Below the pieces are notes generated by a model. The model saw nothing but the letters and a program-made list of their open reading frames with translations. It was not told where the DNA came from and did not search any database. From Planoprotostelium fungivorum (taxonomy: Eukaryota; Evosea; Variosea; Cavosteliida; Cavosteliaceae), in assembly GCA_003024175.1 (NCBI GenBank), contig MDYQ01000254.1:60041-124040 (forward strand): a DNA stretch of 64,000 nucleotides, in the 5' to 3' direction. Both the position numbers and the translations under genes were made by a program. Positions 30,527 to 39,924 of the stretch are shown one piece after another. Each line of letters begins with the position of its first letter. Position 1 is the stretch's first letter.

Positions 30527-33500
30527 TTAGGCCATAAAGTATTGATCTCTGACCGCTTCGTGTGCTTCCACTTGTGCTCCAAAGTAAGCCGAAGCTCTCG
30601 CCGCTGCCTTGTGTGCCAGAACGACCGGAACGGGTGCACTCACGCCCTTTGTGCATCCCTGCAATAGGTGGCTGAGAGAATAAGTGAAGTCGATCAGCTG
30701 CTCCATCTGTGCATTCATATCGTTCTTGATGACGTAATAGTGTCCGGGGCGAGCGGTACCCAATCCCGCCAAGTGTGACCTTTGAATTTCAGATGTGATT
30801 TTGGCGGGAACGGCCACTCACCACAGGTAGAAATTGATCCTACCCTTCGGACCTTCGATGTCGACCAAGCTGCGGTCTCCGTTAGGCATGGAGTAGAGGA
30901 CAGTGCCGGGGGGCACGTTGTGCAATCGATTGTCTTTGATTTCGGCCGCTCTAAAGTGGTGTCTCTTCACTACCACGATGAATGTGAGCCTGGGTTTCTT
31001 CAGTCCTGCGGCTGAATAGATCTTCTCCAATTGATTTTCCAGAGGATCAATCTCTTGGCGTTCCAACTGGTAGAGTGTCACATCGTCATGGTTCGTGATG
31101 ATGGAGGTGATGTGATGGAGGTGATGTGATGGAGGTGATGATCACCTCTTCGAACATGCTGTTGGCTACACCGTCTCGGTAGAATAAGATGTGAGTGGGT
31201 AGGGGTCTGTTCTTGTTCCTGTAGTTGGCGAACAATCGATCGACCAAGGCGGAGATGTCTACAAACTCCTTCCTGTGCTCTTGTTTGCTCATGACGGTGT
31301 CGTACTTGACGTAATTATTCTCCCTTTCACGTCCGTCAATCGTTCCATTGTGAATCATCCAATGATGACGCACAAGAGATATTACAATCGATTGAGATAC
31401 GTTCAGATTTGAAGGTCACCTGGAAGCTGTGAGGGCCACTCTCGATTCGATCTCGATTGCATCTCTTCCTTCGTATTGCGTACGGCCGTGACATACATCG
31501 AGTCCCATGACACACAGACCTACGCACGGTCACGATGACTCTGTTGATCTCGTTGATCACCTTGTCCCTGGAAATTGAAGAAGGGGGCGAGATTGTGGTT
31601 GACGGGGGGTAAATTTCGGATGTTGCCAATGATCCAGTTGTGACCGTTCAATCTGGCGTTGATGCTAGAGATGATGTTGGCGTGGACTTGAGGGTTGGTT
31701 ATCTTCTTGGCATCGTAGATGACACATTTGCTGGGGATACCATACTTGGCATCGCAGAGGTATTTGATCTGTCGATTTTGTCATCAACGATCGTGATCGC
31801 CGGCAGACATGATCGATGTTGACGATCGCATGATCATGATCGTGAGATGATCTTGATGACACACACCTCCTTCCACAGATCCGTTCTCTTCTCCCTCAAT
31901 ACGAACAAGATGAATTTGGCTCTGGCTGGATAATGATTGCGAAAGAATTCCCCCAACTGTGCGTCCAAGCTGGTCGACGCGTCACCGTTCGGATTCCATC
32001 TGAAATTGGGAAACGGCATGTTGTTCAGCATCACCCCCGATTCCCTCGCCACACGAACAATACCCGGACAGAACACCTGGAGAAGCTGTCAATCTACAAC
32101 GCTCCTCCTTCCCACCTGCTTGATGGTGTCCATCTCATTGGGCGAGAAACTCTGAAGATTTCCCATGATGGCCCACGGTACTTCACCTCGTTCTTCTCGG
32201 TGAGGTTCGATGAACGTTTTCGACCGCAGGACCCAACCAGCGTCGTTGACTTGCTCGCGGTGGTTTCTACCAAAGAGAGTTTCTCTGGAAGGTAAGACTC
32301 TGGCCTGGCAGGTGGCTGGTGAAGGGTGGACGTTCACGTCGAGTTGTCTGAGGCTGTGAGAGCGACTGAGGGTGTTCGCCACGTACTGATCGAGGGCGGG
32401 AAATCTGATGAATGTGAATGGATGCAGGTGTTGGGTAATGAAACAGATTGTACAGGTGAATCATATGAATGTAATCTTTCACACCTCTCGTGAGGTTTCT
32501 TGCACGCGTGTTTGATCATCGCAGCCGTCTCGTCTCCTTTTCATCTCATCAGTTTTCTACGTCTTTTGTCCAACACACCCGATATGTCCTTTGGAAATTG
32601 ACTGTCTACGACAATCAATAGTTCCAAGGGAAACCAACTATCTTCGTCTTCTCCCTGCCTCTTCTTCTTGACCAGAGCCATAGGTAGATGTGGATATCTC
32701 AGATTGACATTGTATCGCTCCCTGCAATACTGCTCCACGTTCACTTGTCTCCCGTCGTGGGAGAAGCTATGGTCTTTCGGTGTTTTGCCGTAGACGACAG
32801 AGTTTAACTTCATCTTTCGTTTGCTGTAGTCGCAGTAGAAAGTGAGACCGCGGCAGTTTCGATTGACCTGGACTTTTGTAAATGTACAGAGCCAACGGGG
32901 CCGGATCACGAGTAGATTTTAGAGAGGATGAGATGAGAGTGATCGATGATTGATGGATGATGATGACGTGAGAGGTGACCAGTGTGTTCGATGGACTCAC
33001 TTCATTCCACATCCTGTCGTCATCACTTCGATTGATGATGTGATCCACTTGTCGATTGAGTAGGCACGCAAAGTAATCCAACACTCTTCCCCTCCACGTA
33101 GACATCGTCACACACATGTCCACGTTCAGCATGAGGCCCTGCTCATCTTCAGATCCTCTTTGAAACCTCCCACAAGCCTCACCGCTTTCGTGCTGCGAAA
33201 ACTCTGAGTGTTACCAATCCACAGAGACTTGGGTGGAACGAATTTTCTCTGATGGAAAGATGACGATCGCATCGCGATGGGATCGCGAAAGATGGCATTC
33301 TGACGGATGAGTCGATGTTGGGGATGACTGCCGCCGGCATGGTCTACGAAGAGGGAGTAGTTCAACACGGTGTGTAAGAATTGATCGGGTTTGCTGCGAT
33401 CGAAGGAGGTGACCCTCGCCATGATCTGATTGAAAATGAGAAGGATGGAAATGAGGTGGACCGTGATGTGATACCTTGTACCAGAAGGTATCGTCACCTC

Positions 33501-34160
33501 TGAACTCGTAGCTGAGTGTGTTTGGATCTGATTCTAAGGATCGAATGGAATCCAATACGTTCTGAGGCAAAGGCTTCCTGTGTGCGTATGAGAAGATGCG
33601 GATCGTGATCCAGCGTTACACTTCTCTACCGCCCTGCTTGATAAAGTCCTCCTTTGGTTGGATATCTTGCGCTCTCTCGAGCCTGCCGTTCAAGGTGTAC
33701 AGCATGCGACCTCCATCGTAGATGACTCTGATGTTGGAAAACATAGGTGTGGAGAAGAGTCGATTGATGAGGAATTTCTTCTGATCGATTTCATCTGGCT
33801 TCTTGCCCAGAGGTTCGTTGAATCGATTGACAATGGCAACCTGATATGCATATCAAAATGAATGTGAGTTTTGCCTCACAATACCTCGTATTGGGTCACA
33901 TTGTCTAATATCGTCTGGTCGAAGTCGACAGGATATAGGTTGGTGACAATATCTATGTACTCCCGGTGAACTCTGCCGGCACCACCACTGTAAGGAGGTC
34001 TCTGGTAAGCTGAAGGTGCTCCACCTCGATTGTCCCTGTCAAAGCGTTTGTTGCCTCTGTTATCACGGTCCTCCCTCTGGTCCCTCTGTGGACCTCCTCG
34101 TCTGTCGCCGTAATCGTCTCTCGATCGTCTGTCCATGGTCTTTGTGTTTACGAGAGGCAC
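30527..34160 (-). CDS. Argonaute family protein with RGG-rich N-terminus
   Basis: Small-RNA-guided silencing effector. The start is the ATG at 34160 or 34136 (MDRRSRDDYGDRRGGPQRD). An Arg/Gly/Asp-rich leader precedes YIDIVTNLYPVDFDQTILDN (Argonaute N domain, about 33900-33960). PAZ and MID regions lie at about 32100-33500. PIWI-domain motifs follow: IPSKCVIYDAKKI (about 31710), HNWIIGNIRNLPP, VMGLDVCHG carrying the first Asp (about 31490), and HILFYRDGVANSMFEEV carrying the second Asp (about 31180). Next are KKPRLTFIVVVKRHH, GTVLYSMPNG, RPGHYYVIKNDMNAQ and VPVVLAHKAAARASAYF with the terminal His. The slicer tetrad therefore looks largely intact; the Glu finger was not located. Around ten short introns. 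Head-to-head with the glycosyltransferase gene. Confidence 0.9.
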
Positions 34161-34311
34161 AAGTTGTGAGATGAGGTCTGAAGATGAGGTATCTCAATTT
34201 ACAACGCAATTTGGGTTGGCACAGCCCATTATATCGCCGTGCCAATTCCTTCCACCATCGCAGAAACGGCATCACATTGGCTGCACCATCGCAGTTGGAG
34301 CGGGATGATTG

Positions 34312-35804
34312 ATGACGCATCGACCCGGAATCGAAATGATCATGTCGTGAGGATTCTTTGTATCACGATACGATTCTGATTGACTCTCAATAGTTCCATG
34401 ATAACTCGACCGATCGATCCCAATTTAATATCTTCCGAAGCACAGCACACATTCCGAGAGCTCTTCGAAGTATCTTCATTATATCTTGGTTCTTCTCTCT
34501 AATCTTCCTTCCATTTTACTGGTCATCAACGGCACCTACACGGCCGTGGCCTGAATATGGCAATGTACGAGACCTCTCAACCATTCACAACAATCTCTCC
34601 ACCATCAACGCCAAGCACGTTCATCAGTATCTAGATTCTCTACTACTCCCCATCTATAACGGAAACCTCCCACCTCGCATGCGATGTGAAATGATCGATA
34701 TCCAACGATATGCACCCTTAGGAAAGACCAACCTATCCGTCCTCCTCACCGGTAATATGTACAACGAAGACGACATCTTACCCACACAACTGCACGCTCT
34801 AATCGATCTCATTCTATCCCTCCCCCACATCACTTGGGGCATCTCGGCTTACGAATCAGGCACACCACTTCATCGACCGACATCCGTCATCGTCAGAGAG
34901 GTCATTCCTCTTATCTTCGAGAGATTGGGTGTCCCACGAGATCGAATCTTCACCACGACCAACTCGACACGGCCATCGATGAAGGGTGTAAAGACAAGAA
35001 TCCAATCATTAGCCAACGTCCGTAATCACGCCGTCTCACCCCTCTTCTCGAGATCATCCAAGACCCATTACGATCTCTCCCTCTTCTTCAACGACGTCTA
35101 CTTCTGTCCTCGAGACATGATGGAACTCCTCCTCCATCACACCCAGCAGAAGGCACACGTCACGTGCGGCATCGACTGGAAGGACAAGCAGAGATTCTAT
35201 GACTTGTGGGTCGCCAGAGACATATCTGGTGACCTCTTCTCCCCCACCGTCTACGAGGTAGAGCAAGAGTGGAGCTGGGGCCAGTGGCCGAGTTCGAAAG
35301 GAGAACAATTGTTCCGCAATCATCCGCCCAGTAGAATTCGTTACGAATCGAAATTACCCGTACAATGTTACGTGTGTTGGAACGGTGAGTCGACTAATCT
35401 GAAATGTCGACTGAGAGGATGAGGTATTTTGGTCATGGATGCCAAGCCCTTCTATGATGGTGGAGTGAGATTCAGATCACCAAAGAGTGAAGAAGGTGAA
35501 TGTGACGAGGGGGAAGCCAGTCGCATCATCAAAGACTTTTGGGCGGCAGGTGATGATGATGATGATCGTCTCGTCACGACTCACCAGATCAGGTTACAAT
35601 CGAGTTCAAGTACTCCCCAGCGTCAACTTTGCCTATCAATTGGGTCTGGCTGAGTACGTCAGGGGAAAAAACGAACCGGAGAGAAAGTATGACGAGCGAC
35701 TGCTGTCCCCCAACGTCGAATGGCAGCCTGCACCGGAGAAGTCGAGATGCATTGGAGGAAATTATGATTTTGGGTCGAACGATTGGAGGAAGACGCACCT
35801 ATAA
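34312..35804 (+). CDS. type II membrane glycosyltransferase, CAP59/CMT1-like
   Basis: Predicted Golgi glycosyltransferase resembling fungal alpha-1,3-mannosyltransferase CMT1/CAP59. A single N-terminal span RSIFIISWFFSLIFLPFYW (about 34460-34520) would be the signal anchor. Luminal motifs follow: LSVLLTGNMYNEDDILPTQL, YESGTPLHRPTSVI, DLSLFFNDVYFCPRDMMELL with a possible metal-binding Asp, VTCGIDWKDKQRFYDLWVAR, and CYVCWNG. After introns come ILVMDAKPFYDGGVRFRSP, RIIKDFWAAGYNRVQVLPS and FAYQLGLAEYVRGK. The final intron (about 35551-35591) is required to keep frame. The start is uncertain: I favour ATG at 34312 or 34336 with an intron from about 34347 to 34440. The stop is followed directly by AGACG, forming TATAAA. 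Confidence 0.75.
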
Positions 35805-35883
35805 AGACGAGCTGTAAAGAGAGTTGTAACGTGAGGTAATGAATGACAAGTTTATGTAAACAATGTTCGGTCCAGAAAGGTCG

Positions 35884-36369
35884 TCAACTGCTGTAAGAAA
35901 CGACGATCTTGTGGTGACCTTCTCCATCCAAAGACGCACAGGTGAGAGGGGTCTTCACCGAATAACCACAGACGGGTCCATTTCGAGTGGAGTAACAGTG
36001 GTGCAGCACGGTGAACTGTCCGTGGCAGACGGCCTGGCCGAATCCGTTGCTGTCGCACTGGAATTTGAACCGTCCTTTGGCATCGACTGCAACATTCTTT
36101 GCCTCACACCAGAAGTAACCATCTTCCAGGGATGTGAAGGACAGAGAGTCCAACGAGTCGCCCGAGACGTTGTACTTGCGAGGGAAGTTGGTAGTGGAGA
36201 AGCTGGAATGTTTTGTGAAGACGTGGACCTCAGTGAAAGGTCCTTGGTTGAGAGGTCGTTGATGCAGGTGCGAAAGGAGGTCGGGCTGGTCGACGTCGTA
36301 TTGAGTGGAAGCTACCGATACGGAGGCAGCGACGAAGGCAAAGAGACTGAAGAGGAGGATCTGTTGCAT
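35884..36369 (-). CDS. small secreted Cys-containing protein
   Basis: A single open frame of 161 codons. The signal peptide is MQQILLFSLFAFVAASVSVA. The mature domain has six Cys (YFWCEAK, FKFQCDSN, QAVCHGQ, HHCYSTR, PVCGYSV, LTCASLD), suggesting three disulphides. It ends DGEGHHKIVVSYSS. No family is recognised. Predicted secreted; role unknown. The gene is intronless in the coding part, unlike most neighbours. Confidence 0.65.
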   Translation of the reverse strand: MQQILLFSLFAFVAASVSVASTQYDVDQPDLLSHLHQRPLNQGPFTEVHVFTKHSSFSTTNFPRKYNVSGDSLDSLSFTSLEDGYFWCEAKNVAVDAKGRFKFQCDSNGFGQAVCHGQFTVLHHCYSTRNGPVCGYSVKTPLTCASLDGEGHHKIVVSYSS

Positions 36370-36848
36370 GGTACCTGCATCATCTTAGGACCTTGAGTGG
36401 TTAGACGATCACTTGCCGAGAGGGGGAGAGCGGCTGTTGAGCTGTTGTTGCTGTATGGAATGATGAATGCAGGAAAGAGACTGTGTCTTGGAAGTCTGGC
36501 GAATGTATTCGTTTCCGGTCGTGAATTCGTACTCAAAAAAGAACAAAGGTGTTTCACCTTTGTGGCTGTGGACTTCCGAGACGTCTAGGGAGCTCCTTTT
36601 TCTCTTCCTTTCCCCTCACATCTGTGGAGAGAAGCCAATCGGACTGCTGTGTGATCGGTGGTCGTGAGATCCAAGTCGATTGTCATGTCCATGTTCACGA
36701 GGTGAGAGCGGCCAGTTTCCTGTCCATTCTGTCATTCGATACTGTCCTCTGCGTATAAGACCAACGTATCAGGTGAATGAACCTGGAGACGAGCTTGGGG
36801 TATTTAAATGTCATTGGGACAACAAGAGGAGCGAAACAACGATTCTCT
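36370..36848. other. intergenic region, no gene supported
   Basis: 479 bases between two minus-strand genes. Short overlapping frames on both strands share no recognisable domain. It should include the promoter of the small secreted protein. Confidence 0.4.
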
Positions 36849-38296
36849 TTAATAGAAGATTCCCAGGGTCCTGTGAATGGGGATGTGATTCAATTTGTCC
36901 CCCAAGCTCTTCGCCGTGTCCCACAGATAGAAGTCGATGACGATGGAGTTGAGAGGGTGTGATCGATGAGATCCGATGAGTGCAGACATCTTCTCTCTCA
37001 ACATCTGTTCAATGTCAAACGAGCCGTGACGTCACTTCACCTCCACGGCCATGATGGAATTTCCACGAATTTCCACCTCCCTGGGGTCCCCTGGGTAGGT
37101 CGGTGGACCAATCGATTGGGACGATCTACAACTCACCCGGTGGTATGAGGTCACCCCTCCTCAGGTCTTCCATGAGAGAATCGGAATAATTCAGTACACC
37201 AAAGGCCACCAGTATCTAAGAATCTATAAAAAATCGTCCTACAACGTTGTAGATGAATTCACCTGGGGAACTCTGTAATCTGCAAACATGGTGATGCTAT
37301 CGATGTCAGAAAATTCGCCAAAATCTTGGCCTAGGAAACAGGCCCAGATGTCAGCGATGAGAATCTGAGCTCTCTTGTACAGGCAAACTGTTTGGTTCAT
37401 TCGGTGAACGAACGATGTCTTCACCTTTCCTCCCTCGAAAGACACTCTCGTCACGGTACGATGAGAAATTTTTCACAATCGTTCTGAGAAGTTTCTGTGA
37501 ACTTTTTCCCGCCATTTGGATGCAGTTGGAGAATTTCCCGCCAAATTTTTCCATCAGCACTGTACCAGCTTCTCTCAGTACAGTCAATCTCTCGTGAAAC
37601 ATCGGTACATCTCTTCCTCTACACGGTCTGTCGTCTGTCATCATGGCTGCTCTGATGGAGGAGACATCCATAAGCTCACACGAAGATCTGTCTCAATTTG
37701 TGTTCGTCTAATTCGGAGAGGTATTTAGGGTCACAGACGGGAATATCCTTCTGTCGATGCATGAATGGAAGATGTTCATGTGAAGAGATGGGGTGTGTGG
37801 TTGGTTGTCGATACGAATCGAGGAGGAAAACACGATCACCTGTAATGCGGCATTGATCGATGCCACCATGGACCAGTATCCGGTGTATCTGCACGTGTCA
37901 TGGATTTAAGAGGGATTGTGACTCACGTGGTACCATTATATTCCGCTTCATACGCCGGTCTGTCGGGTGATGTCCAGAAGCAAAAGTTGAGCGTATCTAC
38001 CACGAAGATCCTGCATCATGTGTGAGCGAGACACGTTGGTTGAAACAAATACCAGTTAAGAGTGTCTTCATCCATAGTCTTTGGAGTTAACTCGTGTGAT
38101 TTCCAATTCTCCAGACGAAATGATCCGGTCTTGTATGCATCAACCAGCTGAATATATCTTCAGAAACAGACGAATCGATCTTGTTTACCTTCTGAGCGGC
38201 AGAGCCGGACATATCTATCGTGACATGTTCGCTATTCTGTGTTATGAACTTCGCAGACTCGACCACTGGAGATGTATGATCCTCCACGGTCATCAT
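36849..38296 (-). CDS. QNG1: queuosine salvage hydrolase (DUF2419, C9orf64/QNG1 family)
   Basis: Releases queuine from queuosine-5'-phosphate so the base can be reused in tRNA. The start [18 protein letters not shown] at 38296 matches the family N-terminus (SPxxSxxFIxxxSxxVxI). Further exons read [20 protein letters not shown] (about 37950), [19 protein letters not shown] (about 37720), [14 protein letters not shown] (about 37540), [14 protein letters not shown] (about 37470), [16 protein letters not shown] (about 37370) and [17 protein letters not shown] (about 37290). The last exon encodes [15 protein letters not shown], then [11 protein letters not shown] and TAA. All major conserved blocks are present. 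Introns are short; two (about 37120 and 37245) contain the CTACAAC motif. The TAA forms ATTAAA with neighbouring bases. Confidence 0.9.
37240..37254. repeat. palindromic copy of the CTACAACG motif (intron)
   Basis: TACAACGTTGTAGAT is two copies of the dispersed motif fused head-to-head, inside an intron of the queuosine salvage gene. Confidence 0.6.
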
Positions 38297-38532
38297 GGCT
38301 GAAGGTTTGTGTTCGATGTGCATGTGATCACGGATAATTTCGATCGCAAACAACTGACCCGGGACATGGATCACGTGACCTATCAACCCGAAATCCAAGC
38401 TGGACATATCACCGATGAGTGCGCTATGCACTCTCTCTTGTGTCACACTAACGTCAGCAGTGTACACTCCCGCCTGATCTCATGGGAGGGGAGGGACATT
38501 GAAATCACCTTGTCCGTTGATCGCACGAGCGA

Positions 38533-38832
38533 CAGATCGTATCATCAGCCATGCTGTCCTTGGTATGCTTCCCCGTAACAATGTGAGAGACCATTTGACA
38601 AGATGATCCTGATGAAGAACAGCTGAGACACGTGAGAATGGCCAGACAAGTTGGTCTTCGCTGGGTAAGACAACGAACGGAAGGAAAGGGAAAATACAAG
38701 TTTGTGACACGATTGAGAGAGCCCAAGCTGGAGACACCATTCAAGGACAGAGTCGTGAAGAAGAGAAAGCCTCTCCCCACCATCTTCTCTCTCCTGCCCG
38801 AAAAGGTCCAGAAGGCAGCCCTGAAGAAATAA
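38533..38832 (+). pseudogene. deleted duplicate of the uL13m 3' exons
   Basis: Matches 39126-39716 but lacks 2 bases near 38647 and about 289 bases after the equivalent of 39263. It retains HAVLGMLPRNN, the 40-base intron and the C-terminal KKRKPLPTIFSLLPEKVQ. The deletion removes the exon encoding NEHERLVQQTPQMKHISD, so it cannot make the normal protein. It lies left of the single N at 39041 and is probably an unmerged contig end rather than a true second gene. Confidence 0.65.
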
Positions 38833-39040
38833 ATGGATTTTTGATCCTTTTTATTCTTCAGTACAGGGCGAAAGAGTCCAATCTCTCTATTGGAGGTCGA
38901 ACAGCCTCGCGATGAGCTCATCCACTCGCGCGTCGATCTCTTCGTTCCTGGTCGTCTGCCCTCTTTAGTCTCTCTCTTCTCTTCTTCTCTTCTCACCTGG
39001 GCGTTGACGTCGTATGGTGGATTTACGTTGAGATCGAACA
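38533..39040. repeat. duplicated segment, left copy, ending at an assembly N
   Basis: About 508 bases nearly identical to 39126-39924 apart from an internal deletion of about 289 bases and scattered substitutions. It contains the 3' end of uL13m (+) and the last codons of the SH2 gene (-). It ends exactly at the N at 39041. Confidence 0.8.
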
Positions 39041-39041
39041 N
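39041..39041. other. single N, contig join
   Basis: An ambiguous base between the left copy (38533-39040) and sequence that then repeats it. The 5' exons of uL13m are missing here, so the join probably hides lost sequence. Confidence 0.8.
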
Positions 39042-39087
39042 AAAGTGAGTGATCTCCTCTCTTCACGGCCGTTCGATGTTGATGTTT

Positions 39088-39716
39088 GAAGGAAATACCC
39101 GTGGCCGTATGGAAAGCCAACTATCCAGATCGTATCATCAGCCATGCTGTCCGTGGTATGCTTCCCCGTAACAATGTGAGAGACCATTTGACAAGATGAT
39201 CCTGATGAAGAACAGCTGAGAGACGTGAGAATGGCCAGACTCAAGTTGGTCCTCGCTGGGCAAGACAATGAGCACGAGAGATTGGTGCAACAGACACCTC
39301 AGATGAAGCACATCAGCGACGCCTTCTTTCGAGCTTCTTTCAGAGAACCTCTCTTCGATCCTGCCGTCCATGCTGGTTGGTACCTTAAGACTGTGGTGAG
39401 TCAACACACACTCTCTATCTATACACAGATCAACCACCACATCACATCATCACACATCACATCATCACATCATACATCACATCATCATGAACACGTTAAG
39501 ATAGTAGATTGACTTCGATAGGTCGATGCAGACGGAGTATCCGAGATCGTTCCCACACGAACGGAAGGAAAGGGAAAGTACAAGTTTGTGACACGATTGA
39601 GAGAGCCCAAGTTGGAGACACCATTCAAGGACAGAGTCGTGAAGAAGAGAAAGCCTCTCCCCACCATCTTCTCTCTCCTCCCCGAAAAGGTCCAGAAGGC
39701 GGCCCTGAAGAAATAA
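39088..39716 (+). CDS. MRPL13: mitochondrial ribosomal protein uL13m, 5' truncated
   Basis: Component of the mitochondrial large ribosomal subunit. The first visible exon follows an AAG acceptor at about 39091 and reads IPVAVWKANYPDRIISHAVR then GMLPRNN, the hallmark block of uL13. A 40-base intron (GTGAGAGACC to AAGAACAG, about 39176-39215) leads to LRDVRMARLKLVLAGQDNEH and FFRASFREPLFDP. An intron with CATCAC repeats follows. The last exon encodes VSEIVPTRTEGKGKYKFV and a basic tail ending KVQKAALKK. That C-terminal extension is typical of mitochondrial rather than cytosolic forms. The N-terminal half (RNA-binding core) is missing because of the contig join at 39041. TAA lies within AATAAA. 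Confidence 0.75.
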
Positions 39717-39924
39717 ATGGATTTTTGATCCTTTTTATTCTTCAGTACAGGGCGAAAGAGTCCAATCTTTCTATCGGAGGTCGAACAGCCTCGCGATGAG
39801 CTCATCCACTCGCGCGTCGATCTCTTCGTTCCTGGTCGTCTGCCCTCTTTAGTCTCTCTCTTCTCTTCTTCTCTTCTCACCTGGGCGTTGACGTCGTATG
39901 GTGGATTTACGTTGAGATCGAACA
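39126..39924. repeat. duplicated segment, right (full) copy
   Basis: Full-length version of the segment at 38533-39040. The reading frames of uL13m and of the SH2 gene are intact here, so this is the reliable copy. Confidence 0.8.
39712..39717 (+). terminator. poly(A) signal overlapping the stop codon
   Basis: AATAAA contains the TAA stop of uL13m (39714-39716). The stop of the convergent SH2 gene is only about 55 bases away. Confidence 0.55.

Noticed and set aside
39138-39200. Apparent +1 frameshift in uL13m between MLPRNNVRDHLTR and DDPDEEQLRDV
   Set aside because: A 40-base GT-AG intron (GTGAGAGACC to AAGAACAG) joins MLPRNN to LRDVRMARLKL, which fits uL13 without any shift.
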